Source: Jiangella asiatica (GTDB taxonomy: Bacteria > Actinomycetota > Actinomycetes > Jiangellales > Jiangellaceae). From it: 64,000 nt of DNA. The notes beneath the pieces are model-generated. The model saw nothing but the letters and a program-made list of their open reading frames with translations. It ran no database searches and was not told the origin of the DNA. Where the stretch lies: NCBI RefSeq assembly GCF_004349065.1, contig NZ_SMKZ01000007.1, positions 62,001 to 126,000 of the forward strand. Direction: 5' to 3'. Numbering within the stretch: position 1 is the first letter of the stretch; each line of letters begins with the position of its first letter. A program made the position numbers and the translations under genes. Shown here in pieces: positions 36,443 through 44,770 of this stretch.

Positions 36443-36498
36443 CAGTGAACCAACAGCGAGCGGTACGGCGCCACGACACGACCGGGCGCCTAGGGCAC

Positions 36499-37578
36499 TC
36501 ATGACCGGAGCCCTCGCCAACTCTGACGCCGTGATCCGCAGCTGAATGCCGTGTGCCATCCGGGGATGCTCAACACGCGGAGGGCCCATTCGTACTGCGG
36601 GCCGCGGAGGGTGGTCAGTTCAGTGCGGCTGGAAGGGCCGAGGTGGGCGAGGTCGCGGAGGAACGTCAGAGGCGTGCGGAGTACCGCGTACGGCAGCGCT
36701 GTGCGTTCGGCCGGGCTGAGCGGAGTGGTGAGGGTGGCGTCGTAGCGGTCGACCAGCTCGCGGAGCGCGGCGATGCGGCTGGGTGAGGTGTCATTGCGGC
36801 CCAGATGCTCGTTGATGAAGAACAGGGTGAGGGCCAGGTCGTCGATCCGTGGGCGTTCGCCGAGGAAGTCGAGATCGAGAAGCAGGGTGAGCTGGTCGCC
36901 GGCGAGGTAGACGTTGGTGGCCCAGAAGTCGCCGTGGACGAGTTGGCGGGGAAGGTCCACAGCGGGCGATTCCTGTCCGAGGCGAGAGGCCAACGCCTCG
37001 GCCGCCGCGACGTACGTCGTCTCCTCCGCGGAGAGGTTCCAGGTGCGGATCTTCGCGATCGTGGGGTCGAGCACGGCATCGGCTTCGACGTGGTTCGCCA
37101 TCGGAGGATGGGTGGCTGCCGGTGAGGCCGGTGCGGCGCGGAGATCATCGTGGAGGCGGGCGAACCACTGGATGCCGGCGCTGATCGCGGGCCAGGTGGT
37201 CATGCTGGTGCCGCGTGGTTCGACGTAGTGCTCGACCTCCACGAGGCACCCGTGCAGTCGAGCCCAGCTTCGAGACGATCGAGTGCGCATCGTCTCGGGA
37301 ATCGGCCAGGTTCGGCCACGGAGGTACTCTCGCACCGCTTGGACCGCGGCCAGTCGGTCCGCCTCGACCCACTCTGGAGAGACCCGGACGACCATGGCGC
37401 CTTGGTCCGTGGCGACCTGCAGGTTCAGGTTGAAGTTCCCGCCGAGGTCGCGGACGAGGGTGACCTCGTTGAGCGGGTACTCCCGGCGGACGAGCTCCAG
37501 CAACTCCGCCGTCGCCGCCGCTCGTCCTGCGCCCACGGGGCCATCTTCAGGAATGGCGCCGGCGCCAGGCAACCCCAT
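36499..37578 (-). CDS. APH-family phosphotransferase
   Basis: This is a 359-aa predicted small-molecule kinase. It has the N-lobe (GGNFNLNLQVATDQGAMVVR with the Arg in place of the ATP-site Lys), a hinge region, and an intact catalytic loop LVHGDFWATNVYL. The metal Asp lies in LLLDLDFLGERPRIDDLALT. The last ~25 residues (FSCGSRRQSWRGLRS) run beyond the fold into the P-loop remnant and look like readthrough of foreign sequence. Start ATG 37578 is used; GTG 37536 is possible. It is divergent from a MazG-like gene. The substrate is not evident. Confidence 0.82.
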   Translation of the reverse strand: MGLPGAGAIPEDGPVGAGRAAATAELLELVRREYPLNEVTLVRDLGGNFNLNLQVATDQGAMVVRVSPEWVEADRLAAVQAVREYLRGRTWPIPETMRTRSSRSWARLHGCLVEVEHYVEPRGTSMTTWPAISAGIQWFARLHDDLRAAPASPAATHPPMANHVEADAVLDPTIAKIRTWNLSAEETTYVAAAEALASRLGQESPAVDLPRQLVHGDFWATNVYLAGDQLTLLLDLDFLGERPRIDDLALTLFFINEHLGRNDTSPSRIAALRELVDRYDATLTTPLSPAERTALPYAVLRTPLTFLRDLAHLGPSSRTELTTLRGPQYEWALRVLSIPGWHTAFSCGSRRQSWRGLRS

Positions 37579-37639
37579 TTCCAGGGCTGACGGACAGGGT
37601 AACGTGACCGACCGGCGGACGCCGTTCGAAAGGATCCTG

Positions 37640-37939
37640 ATGTTCGAGGATGACCGGTTCCACGAGATCGTGGCGCATCATCGGGCCAGCCACAGCGGCG
37701 CCACCGTGCTCGCGAACGCGTTGTGCATGGCTGAGGAGATGGGCGAGGCCATCCAGCAGATACGCCGTCACCTCGGCCTCGCGCGGTCGGCGGCGACGCT
37801 CGAGCAGGTGGGCGAAGAGATGGCCGACGTCGTGATCTCGACGGCGGTGACGGCTCGGCTCATGGGGCTCGACCTCGCCGCGCACATCGATGCCAAGCTC
37901 GACGTCGCGGTGGAACGGACGAGGCAGGGCACGGCCTGA
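37640..37939 (+). CDS. MazG-like nucleotide pyrophosphohydrolase-family protein
   Basis: This is a 99-aa all-helical protein. MAEEMGEAIQQIRRHLG gives the ExxE of a MazG-type helix and VGEEMADVVISTAVTARLMG the second ExxxD pair, the Mg2+ site of these house-cleaning enzymes. ATG 37640 has AAGGA 5 nt upstream; GTG 37604 would add 12 residues. Probably it hydrolyses non-canonical NTPs or has a related role. It ends 5 nt before the stop of the convergent AhpD-like gene. Confidence 0.8.
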   Translation: MFEDDRFHEIVAHHRASHSGATVLANALCMAEEMGEAIQQIRRHLGLARSAATLEQVGEEMADVVISTAVTARLMGLDLAAHIDAKLDVAVERTRQGTA

Positions 37940-37944
37940 CGACG

Positions 37945-38397
37945 TCACCAGGCGCCGGCGACCTGCCGGGTGGCGACGTTGAGCCGGTTGTACACATTGG
38001 TGGTCGCGATCACGAGCAGCAGCGCGGACAGCTGCTCCTCGTCGTAGTGGGCGGCGGCGTGCGCCCAGACGTCGTCCGGAACGGGGTCGGAGCGGTCGGC
38101 GAGACGGGTGACGGCCTCGGTGAGTGCCAGGGCGGCACGTTCGGCGTTGCTGAAGAGGGGCGTGTTGCGCCAGGCGGCCACGGCGAACAGGCGCTCGGTG
38201 CTCTCGCCCGCCTTCTGTGCGTGCCGAGCGCCGGAGTCGACGCACACGCTGCAGCCGTTGATCTGGCTCGCCCGCAGGTGTATCAGGTCGAGCGTCTCGC
38301 GTGGGAGGCTGCCGTTCTTGGCGGCGCGGTCGAGGTCCTTGATCGCCCGCATCGCGGCAGGAAGGACCGTGGTGGGATTCTTCATCCGAGCCTCCAT
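37945..38397 (-). CDS. carboxymuconolactone decarboxylase (AhpD-like) family protein
   Basis: This is a 150-aa protein with the AhpD fold: LIHLRASQINGCSVCVDSGARHAQKAG contains the CxxC pair and nearby His, used for peroxide reduction or alkylhydroperoxidase partner chemistry. The C-terminal AALALTEAVTRLADR and LLLVIATTNVYNRLN are standard. The second ATG at 38385 may be used. It is divergent from an ECF41 sigma gene, the hallmark arrangement of that sigma group, and probably is its target. Confidence 0.92.
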   Translation of the reverse strand: MEARMKNPTTVLPAAMRAIKDLDRAAKNGSLPRETLDLIHLRASQINGCSVCVDSGARHAQKAGESTERLFAVAAWRNTPLFSNAERAALALTEAVTRLADRSDPVPDDVWAHAAAHYDEEQLSALLLVIATTNVYNRLNVATRQVAGAW

Positions 38398-38407
38398 GGC
38401 GGCCTCC

Positions 38408-38434
38408 TGTCACATCGGGCGGTTCCGGTCCGTC
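38408..38434 (+). promoter_or_regulatory. ECF41-type promoter of the sigma factor gene
   Basis: TGTCACA at 38408-38414, a 16-bp spacer, and CGTC at 38431-38434 match the ECF41 consensus. It points at the sigma gene, whose start is 35 bp downstream, so the gene is probably autoregulated. Confidence 0.75.
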
Positions 38435-38442
38435 AACGCAAT

Positions 38443-38469
38443 GACGAACCGAAGCGGGAGAATGTGACG
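38443..38469 (-). promoter_or_regulatory. ECF41-type promoter of the AhpD-like gene
   Basis: On the minus strand CGTCACA (38469-38463), 16 bp, then CGTC (38446-38443): one mismatch from the ECF41 -35 consensus. It overlaps the sigma gene's start codon. Confidence 0.7.
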
Positions 38470-39362
38470 TGATGAACAACGACGACTGGCTGGCGCGGCG
38501 CTTCGAGGAGAACCGACCGCACCTGCGCGCGGTGGCATACCGGATGCTCGGCTCGGCCAGTGAGGCCGACGACGCGGTCCAGGAGTCCTGGTTCCGCCTC
38601 AGCCGCACCGACACCAGCGACGTGCAGAACCTGCGGGGCTGGCTGACCACGGTGGTGTCGCGCGTGTCGCTCGACATGCTGCGCTCGCGCACGTCCCGCC
38701 GTGAGGAGCCGCTCGACACCGACTCGGTCGAGCCGGCGGCCGGCGGCCCCGACCCCGAGCGTGAGGCCATCCTGGCCGACTCGGTCGGGCCCGCGCTGCT
38801 CGTGGTGCTCGACTCGCTGGCTCCGGCCGAGCGGCTGGCCTTCGTCCTGCACGACATGTTCGCGGTCCCGTTCGATGAGATCGCCGCGATCCTCGGCCGC
38901 TCACCTGCGGCGACGCGGCAGCTGGCCAGCCGGGCCCGGCGGCGGGTCCAGGGCGCGGAGGTGCCGAACGCCGACGCCGCCCGGCAGCGGCAGATCGTCG
39001 ACGCCTTCCTGGCCGCATCCCGCAACGGCGAGTTCGAGGCGCTGCTGTCGCTGCTCGATCCGGACGTCGTTCTCACGGCCGACGAGGCAGCCATCGAGAC
39101 CGCGTCGAAAGCACCGACCGGGCCGTGGCTGGCCCCGGTCGTCCGTGGCGCCGGTGCGGTCGCGGAGATGTTCTCCGGCCGGGCACGCGCCGCGCAGGCG
39201 GCCATCATCGACGGTGTGCCCGGTATGGCCTGGGCACCGGGTGGCCGCACGAGGGCCGTGCTCAAGCTCACCTTCACCGCCGACGGCGCCATCTCCGCCA
39301 TCGAGATCCTCAGGGACCCGGAGACGGTCGCCGGCCTGGAGGTCACGCTGCTGGACGCCTGA
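38469..39362 (+). CDS. ECF41-family RNA polymerase sigma factor (SigJ-like) with SnoaL-like C-terminal domain
   Basis: This is a 297-aa sigma factor. Region 2 (about 10-75: HLRAVAYRMLGSASEADDAV, QESWFRLSR) and region 4 (about 112-160: LAPAERLAFVLHDMFAVPFD, EIAAILGRSPAATRQLASRA) are followed by a ~120-aa SnoaL-like domain (RQIVDAFLAASRNGEFEALL onward). In ECF41 factors that domain controls activity in place of an anti-sigma protein. Start is GTG 38469, with ATG 38472 next to it. Its own promoter and that of the divergent AhpD-like gene carry the same motif. Confidence 0.92.
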   Translation: MMNNDDWLARRFEENRPHLRAVAYRMLGSASEADDAVQESWFRLSRTDTSDVQNLRGWLTTVVSRVSLDMLRSRTSRREEPLDTDSVEPAAGGPDPEREAILADSVGPALLVVLDSLAPAERLAFVLHDMFAVPFDEIAAILGRSPAATRQLASRARRRVQGAEVPNADAARQRQIVDAFLAASRNGEFEALLSLLDPDVVLTADEAAIETASKAPTGPWLAPVVRGAGAVAEMFSGRARAAQAAIIDGVPGMAWAPGGRTRAVLKLTFTADGAISAIEILRDPETVAGLEVTLLDA

Positions 39363-39394
39363 GCAGCCCGACGCGCTAGGATCACGAATGCCCG

Positions 39395-39516
39395 GGCTCC
39401 GGCTCGGGTGCTACGAGTGTCTGCGAAGTCCGGTTCCATCCCGGCGCTGTCCCGCAACTGTGAAGCCGCCCGCCTCTCGCGGACGGACGAGCCAGGTCGC
39501 CAGCCTCGTGGCCCGG
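39395..39516 (+). promoter_or_regulatory. cobalamin riboswitch (AdoCbl aptamer)
   Basis: The conserved B12-aptamer core is present: AAGTCCGG near 39426, GCGCTGTCCCGCAACTGT (about 39444-39461), and the B12 box GAGCCAGGTCGCCAGCC at 39489-39505. A -10 hexamer TAGGAT at 39377-39382 starts the transcript just before it. It controls the btuF-cobT operon, lowering expression when adenosylcobalamin is plentiful. Confidence 0.93.
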
Positions 39517-39530
39517 ATTCGTCCTCGGTA

Positions 39531-39573
39531 GAAGGGCGGTTCGCAGACGACCCCCGTCGTCCGCGCCCTTTCA
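39531..39573 (+). terminator. riboswitch expression-platform hairpin
   Basis: GAAGGGCG pairs with CGCCCTTTC, and inside it GACGA pairs with TCGTC, closing on a CCCCCG loop. The hairpin ends about 9 nt before the AAGGAGG of btuF. No U-run follows, so control of translation or Rho-dependent ending is more likely than an intrinsic terminator. Confidence 0.6.
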
Positions 39574-39595
39574 CCGTCGTGAAGGAGGCGCTGCG

Positions 39596-40579
39596 TTGAA
39601 GACGTCCATGACCGTGTCGCGGCTTGCCCTGTTGGCCGCGCTCCCCCTCGCCCTGGTCGCCTGTGGCGACGGCGGCGATGACACCGCAGGCGACGCCGGG
39701 GGTGACACGCCCGCGGCGACGACCGGCGCGGACGGCGACACCGACGAGGCGACGTTCCCTGTCACCGTCGGGTCCGGCGACACCGCGGTCGAGTTGACCG
39801 CGGAGCCGGAGAACATCGTGTCGCTGTCGGCGACGGCGACCGAGATGCTGTTCGCCGTCGGCGCCGGCGACAAGGTCGTCGCGGCCGACTCGTTCTCGAA
39901 CTACCCCGAGGACGCGCCCACCACCGACCTGTCCGGCTTCGAGCCCAACATCGAGGCGATCGTCGGCTACGCACCGGATCTGGTGGTGGCGTCGAACGAC
40001 CCGGGCGAGCTCGTGAGCAGCCTGGAGGAGGTCGGCGTGCCGACCCTGATCCTGGCCCCGGCGGTGACGCTGGACGACTCGTACGCCCAGATCGAGCAGC
40101 TGGGCGTCGCGACCGGGCAGGTCGCCGAGGCCGCCGAGGTGGTCGGCCAGATGCAGGGCGACATCGACGAGCTGGTGTCGCAGGTGCCGGCCGATGCTCC
40201 GCCGGTCACCTACTTCCACGAGCTCGACCCGAACCTGTACACGGTGACCAGCAACACGTTCATCGGTGAGCTCTACAGCCTGGCCGGCATGGCCAGCATC
40301 GCCGACGACGCGGGCGCGGCCGGCGGCGACTACCCGCAACTGTCGCCGGAGTACATCCTCACCGCCGACCCCGACATCATCTTCTTCGCCGACGGCGGCG
40401 TGGGTGGCGTCGTCGCCGAGGACATCGCCGCGCGGCCGGGCTGGGACCAGCTGACCGCGGTGCAGGACGACCACGTCGTCGAGGTCGATCCCGACATCGC
40501 CAGCCGGTGGGGCCCGCGTGTCGTCGACTACCTTCGGGTCGTGATCGAGGAGAGGTCGGCGCTCGCGCCGGCGCAGTGA
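39596..40579 (+). CDS. btuF: vitamin B12 ABC transporter substrate-binding lipoprotein
   Basis: This is a 327-aa lipoprotein starting at TTG 39596, with AAGGAGG 7 nt upstream. An ATG at 39608 is too far from it. The signal peptide has a lipobox LALVAC. After a Thr/Asp/Gly-rich linker the BtuF/FecB type III binding fold runs from NIVSLSATATEMLFAVGAGD to the end, including GFEPNIEAIVGYAPDLVVAS and EYILTADPDIIFFADG. It captures corrinoid at the cell surface for BtuC-BtuD. The riboswitch upstream supports a corrinoid over a siderophore ligand. Confidence 0.9.
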   Translation: MKTSMTVSRLALLAALPLALVACGDGGDDTAGDAGGDTPAATTGADGDTDEATFPVTVGSGDTAVELTAEPENIVSLSATATEMLFAVGAGDKVVAADSFSNYPEDAPTTDLSGFEPNIEAIVGYAPDLVVASNDPGELVSSLEEVGVPTLILAPAVTLDDSYAQIEQLGVATGQVAEAAEVVGQMQGDIDELVSQVPADAPPVTYFHELDPNLYTVTSNTFIGELYSLAGMASIADDAGAAGGDYPQLSPEYILTADPDIIFFADGGVGGVVAEDIAARPGWDQLTAVQDDHVVEVDPDIASRWGPRVVDYLRVVIEERSALAPAQ

Positions 40580-40583
40580 CATC

Positions 40584-41654
40584 GTGAGCGAGGCGGCCGG
40601 CCGGGACCGCGCGACCGCGACGGCGACACCGTCGCCGTTGCGGCCGGTCCGCCTGCCCCGCCGCTGGCTGGTCGTCGCGCTTGCCGGGCTGGTCGTCGCG
40701 GTCCTGTTCGGCATGACGGTCGGCCCGGCCGGACTGCCGCTGCGCGGCGTCGTGCTCGAAATCGTCAACCACGTGCCCGGCGTCGAGCTCGACGGCGGCC
40801 TGGACGATCGCGAGGCAGCCGTGCTGTGGCAGCTCCGCGCGCCGCGGGTGGTGCTCGGACTGCTGGTCGGTGCGATGCTCGCCATTGCCGGCGCCGGCTA
40901 CCAGGGCGTGTTCCGCAACCCGCTGGCCGACCCGTACCTGCTGGGGGTGGCCGCCGGTGCCGGGCTGGGCGCGACGTTCGCCATCGTCTCCGGCGGCAAC
41001 CGCGCGCTGGTGCCGCTCGCGGCGTTCGTCGGTGGCGTCGCGGGCGTGGCGGCCACCTACGCGCTGGGCCGCGGTGTCGGCGGGCGCAGCACCAACTCGC
41101 TCATTCTGGCCGGGGTGGCGGTCGCGGCGTTCCTCACGTCGGTGCAGACGTACGTGAACCAGCGCAACGCGGATTCGCTGCGTGAGGTGTACGGCTGGAT
41201 CCTCGGTCGGCTGTTGACGGCCGGCTGGAGCGAGGTGGTGATCGTGCTGCCGTACGTGCTGGTCGCCGGCGCCGTGATCTTCGCGCACCGCCGCCTGCTG
41301 GACGTTCTCAGCGTCGGGCCGGACGAGGCCGGCACGCTGGGGGTTCCCGCGGCCCGGGTTCGGTTGGTCGTGGTGCTGGCGGCGACCCTCGGGACGGCGG
41401 CCGCGGTGTCGGTGAGCGGGCTCATCGGGTTCGTCGGCATCGTGGTGCCGCACATAGTGCGCATGCTGGCCGGATCCTCCTACCGTGTCGTGCTGCCGCT
41501 GTCCGCGCTGGTGGGCGGCACGTTCCTGGTGGTGTCCGACCTGGCCGCGCGGACGCTGGTCTCACCCGGCGAGCTGCCGGTCGGTGTGGTGACCGCGTTC
41601 GTCGGCGCCCCGTTCTTCACGCTGGTGCTGCGCAGCTCCCGGAGGGCCTGGTGA
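40584..41654 (+). CDS. btuC: vitamin B12 ABC transporter permease
   Basis: This is a 356-aa FecCD-family permease with about ten membrane helices. Typical blocks are LWQLRAPRVVLGLLVGAMLAIAGAGYQGVF near residue 75, RNPLADPYLLGVAAGAGLGA, GVSGLIGFVGIVVPHIVRML-like VSGLIGFVGIVVPHIVRML, and PVGVVTAFVGAPFFTLVLR at the end. GTG 40584 starts 5 nt after btuF. The ATPase gene overlaps its stop by 4 nt. Confidence 0.93.
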   Translation: MSEAAGRDRATATATPSPLRPVRLPRRWLVVALAGLVVAVLFGMTVGPAGLPLRGVVLEIVNHVPGVELDGGLDDREAAVLWQLRAPRVVLGLLVGAMLAIAGAGYQGVFRNPLADPYLLGVAAGAGLGATFAIVSGGNRALVPLAAFVGGVAGVAATYALGRGVGGRSTNSLILAGVAVAAFLTSVQTYVNQRNADSLREVYGWILGRLLTAGWSEVVIVLPYVLVAGAVIFAHRRLLDVLSVGPDEAGTLGVPAARVRLVVVLAATLGTAAAVSVSGLIGFVGIVVPHIVRMLAGSSYRVVLPLSALVGGTFLVVSDLAARTLVSPGELPVGVVTAFVGAPFFTLVLRSSRRAW

Positions 41655-42478
41655 GCACCCTGCGAGTCGACCGGGTCAGCGTGACGCTGCTGGAGCGCAC
41701 GGTGGTCCGCGACGTCAGCCTCAGCGTCCCGGCGGGCAGCTGGGTCACGCTGGTCGGGCCCAACGGCGCCGGGAAGTCGACGCTGCTGCGCGCGATCGCC
41801 GGCACGGTCGAGCATTCCGGGCGGGTCGAGATCGACGGCACCGCGCCGGCCGGTCTGCGCTCCCGCGGGCGGGCCCGGCTGGTCGCCGTCGTCCCGCAGG
41901 AGCCGACCCGTCCCGACGGCATGACCGTCCTCGACTACGTCCTGCTCGGCCGCACGCCGTACGTCCCCTATCTCGGCACCGAGTCCGCCGAGGATCTCGC
42001 GGTGGCTGGTGAGCTGCTGGACACCCTGGAGCTGCGTGACATCGCCACCCGGGCGGTCACCTCACTGTCCGGCGGTGAGTTCCAGCGCGCCGTGCTGGCC
42101 CGCGCGTTGGCGCAGCAGGCCCCGGTGCTGCTGCTCGACGAGCCGACCAGCTCCCTGGACCTCGGCCATGCGCAGCAGGTGCTCGAGTTGGTCGACCGGC
42201 TGCGCGCGGACCGGGGCCTCACCGTCGTCAGTGCGCTGCACGACCTGACCACCGCCGGCCAGTTCGCCGACCACCTGATGCTGTTGGTCGACGGCGAGGT
42301 GGCGGCGCAGGGACCGGCCGCGGAGGTGCTGACCGAGAAGCTGATCTCCACGCACTACGGCGCTCGGGTGCGGGTGCTGACCGACCAGGACGGCGGCGTG
42401 GTCGTGGTCCCGCTCCGCACCCGCGGCTGCGCGCCGGCTGATGCGACCCCCCTCCCTCTGGACGTGCGGCGTGGGTGA
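41651..42478 (+). CDS. btuD: vitamin B12 ABC transporter ATP-binding protein
   Basis: This is a 275-aa ATPase. Walker A LVGPNGAGKSTLLRAIAG, Q-loop VVPQEPTRP, signature SLSGGEFQRAVLARALAQ, Walker B VLLLDEPTSSLD and H-loop VVSALHDLT are all intact. Its start overlaps the permease stop (GTGA), and its end overlaps the cbiB gene. Confidence 0.95.
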   Translation: MSTLRVDRVSVTLLERTVVRDVSLSVPAGSWVTLVGPNGAGKSTLLRAIAGTVEHSGRVEIDGTAPAGLRSRGRARLVAVVPQEPTRPDGMTVLDYVLLGRTPYVPYLGTESAEDLAVAGELLDTLELRDIATRAVTSLSGGEFQRAVLARALAQQAPVLLLDEPTSSLDLGHAQQVLELVDRLRADRGLTVVSALHDLTTAGQFADHLMLLVDGEVAAQGPAAEVLTEKLISTHYGARVRVLTDQDGGVVVVPLRTRGCAPADATPLPLDVRRG

Positions 42479-43364
42479 GTCCCCGGGCTTGGTGCGTGCG
42501 GGTGCCGTCGCGGTCGCCCTCGTGCTCGATCACACGCTGCGCGAGCCGCCGCCGGCGGTACACCCCGTGCGGTTGGCCGGCCGGTACCTCTCCACCGCCG
42601 GACGGCGGGTGCCCGCGGCGCCGCGCGGACCTGCGGTGACCGCCGGTGCCGTCGCGTGGGCAGCCGGCGCGACGACGGCGCTCGTGGCCGGACGGCTCGT
42701 GGAGCGGGCGCTTCGGGGGGCAGCGCCGTGGCGTCGCGCCGTCGTGCTGGGCGTCGTGCTGTGGCCGCTCTTCGCGCACCGGATGCTGCTGGACGAGGTC
42801 GCCGCCGTCGAACGGGCGCTGATTGACGACGGCGTCGGTGCGGGGCGGGCGGCCGTGGCGCGAATCGTCAGCCGCGACGTCTCGGCATTGACGCCGGCGC
42901 AGGTCCGGCAGGCCGCCATCGAGTCGCTGGGCGAGAACCTGTCTGACTCGGTCGTGGCGCCGCTGCTGTGGTTCGCCGCCGCCGGTCTGCCGGCCGCCGC
43001 GCTGTACCGGTTCGCGAACACCGCCGATGCCGTCTGGGGCTACCGGACCGAGCGCTGGCAGCACGCCGGCACCGTCGCCGCCCGCGCCGACGACCTGCTC
43101 AACCTGCTGCCGGCCCGCCTCACCGGCCTGCTCCTCGCCGGCGGTGTGGTCCCACTCGCCGACCTGCGGCGGGAGGCCGCGCGCACGCCGTCGCCCAATG
43201 CCGGCTGGCCGATGGCCGCGCTCGCGCTGCGGCTGGGCGTGCGGCTGGAGAAGCCGGCCGCCTACGTCCTCGGCGCGGCCGGCCGCGAGCCGACGGCCGA
43301 CGACACCGCTGCGGCGCTGCGCCTGGCCGGCCGCGAGTTCTGGCGCGCAGGGCGGCGCCGATGA
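42471..43364 (+). CDS. cobD: adenosylcobinamide-phosphate synthase (CbiB/CobD)
   Basis: This is a 297-aa membrane enzyme that attaches the aminopropanol arm to cobyric acid. Family blocks are PPAVHPVRLAGRYLS near the start, SRDVSALTPAQVRQAAIESLGENLSDSVVAPLLW in the middle (VSRDT-like active-site region), and FANTADAVWGYRTERW. Several helices follow. The GTG start 42471 overlaps btuD by 8 nt; GTG 42492 and ATG 42441 are other possibilities. The symbol follows the cob naming; it is not the decarboxylase also called CobD. Confidence 0.93.
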   Translation: MGESPGLVRAGAVAVALVLDHTLREPPPAVHPVRLAGRYLSTAGRRVPAAPRGPAVTAGAVAWAAGATTALVAGRLVERALRGAAPWRRAVVLGVVLWPLFAHRMLLDEVAAVERALIDDGVGAGRAAVARIVSRDVSALTPAQVRQAAIESLGENLSDSVVAPLLWFAAAGLPAAALYRFANTADAVWGYRTERWQHAGTVAARADDLLNLLPARLTGLLLAGGVVPLADLRREAARTPSPNAGWPMAALALRLGVRLEKPAAYVLGAAGREPTADDTAAALRLAGREFWRAGRRR

Positions 43365-44770
43365 CCGCCGTCATGGTCCAGGGCTGTACCAGCTGGGCGG
43401 GGAAGAGCTTGCTCACCACGGCCCTGTGCCGGTGGTACGCCCGTCAGGGCCTGCGGGTCGCACCGTTCAAGGCGCAGAACATGTCGAACAATGCGCGCGT
43501 CGTGGCCGGCGGGGAGATTGGCGTCGCACAGTGGCTGCAGGCCGGGGCGGCGGGCGTCGAGCCGGACGTGCGCATGAACCCCGTCCTGCTCAAGCCCGAG
43601 CACGGCGGCAGCCAGGTGGTCGTGCTGGGCCGGGTCGACCACGAGCTGTCGCGCCGGCCGTGGCGCGAGCGCAGCGAGCACCTCTGGCCGACCGTCGAGC
43701 GGGCGTTGACGGAGTTGCTCGACACCTACGACCTGGTGGTCATCGAGGGCGCCGGCAGCCCAGCCGAGATCAACCTAGCCGCGAACGACATCGTGAACAT
43801 GCGGGTCGCGGAGGCCGCCGGCGCACCGGTGCTCCTCGCCGCCGACATCGATCGCGGCGGGGCGTTCGCCCACCTCTTCGGCACCTGGGCACTGCTCCCG
43901 CCGAGGCACCGTGAGCGCATCCGCGGCTTCGTCCTCAACCGGTTCCGCGGCGACGCGAGCCTGCTGCCGCCTGGGCCGGAGCAGCTGGAACGGCTGACCG
44001 GCGTGCGCACCGTCGGGGTGGTGCCGATGATCCGGCACGACCTCCCGGACGAGGACGGCGCGGCGCTGCGCGCGCCACTGCGCGGCGGGCTGCCGCCGGT
44101 CGCCGTCGTGCGGTACCCGGCAGCGTCCAACCTCGACGAGTTCGCATCCCTGGAGCAGGTTGCCGACGTGCGCTGGGCCACGCAGCCGTGGCACGTGGAC
44201 GGCGCGGCGACGGTGATCCTGCCCGGCTCCAAGCACGTCTCGGCCGACCTCGCCTGGCTGCGTTCCACCGGTCTGGACGATGCGGTCCGCGACGCGGCGG
44301 CGCGCCCGGGTGTCCGACTCGTCGGTGTGTGCGGCGGGCTGCAGCTCCTCGGCCGGCGCCTGGAGGATCCCGACGGCGTCGACGGCGCCGGCGACGCGCT
44401 CGGCCTGCTGCCGCTGACCACCACGTTCGCGCCGGACAAGCTGGTGCGGCGGCGTTCGCTGAACCTGCCGGCGCTGGACGGACCGTGGCGGGGACTGACC
44501 GGGATCGAGATCGACGGCTACGAGATCCGCCAGGGCCGGTCCGTGGTCGACGGACGGCTCGACGTCGCCGCCGAACAGGCGTTGGTGGTCGCCCGCGGCA
44601 ACGTGCTGGGTTGCTACGTGCACGGGCTGTTCGAACATCCCGCGGTCCTGGAGGCGCTGTTCGGCGCCCGGCCGGACCGCACGCTCGCCGACACGTTCGA
44701 GCTGCTGGCCGACGCGGTCGAGAAGCATGTCGACGGCCGGGTGCTGCGCGACCTGGCGGTGTTGTCGTGA
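43361..44770 (+). CDS. cobQ: cobyric acid synthase CobQ
   Basis: This is a 469-aa amidotransferase that amidates the b, d, e and g side chains of the corrin. The N-terminal DTBS-like ATPase has VQGCTSWAGKSLLTTALCRW and FKAQNMSNNARVV, then VIEGAGSPAEINL. The C-terminal triad-type glutaminase has GVCGGLQLLGRRL with the catalytic Cys near residue 326 and VLGCYVHGLFEHP with the His. Start ATG overlaps the cbiB stop (ATGA, 43361-43364). Length is normal. Confidence 0.96.
   Translation: MTAVMVQGCTSWAGKSLLTTALCRWYARQGLRVAPFKAQNMSNNARVVAGGEIGVAQWLQAGAAGVEPDVRMNPVLLKPEHGGSQVVVLGRVDHELSRRPWRERSEHLWPTVERALTELLDTYDLVVIEGAGSPAEINLAANDIVNMRVAEAAGAPVLLAADIDRGGAFAHLFGTWALLPPRHRERIRGFVLNRFRGDASLLPPGPEQLERLTGVRTVGVVPMIRHDLPDEDGAALRAPLRGGLPPVAVVRYPAASNLDEFASLEQVADVRWATQPWHVDGAATVILPGSKHVSADLAWLRSTGLDDAVRDAAARPGVRLVGVCGGLQLLGRRLEDPDGVDGAGDALGLLPLTTTFAPDKLVRRRSLNLPALDGPWRGLTGIEIDGYEIRQGRSVVDGRLDVAAEQALVVARGNVLGCYVHGLFEHPAVLEALFGARPDRTLADTFELLADAVEKHVDGRVLRDLAVLS

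Noticed and set aside
37547-40885. 1112-aa minus-strand frame across AhpD, sigma, riboswitch and btuF genes
   Set aside because: It is a composition shadow of several well-supported genes and has no coherent domain.
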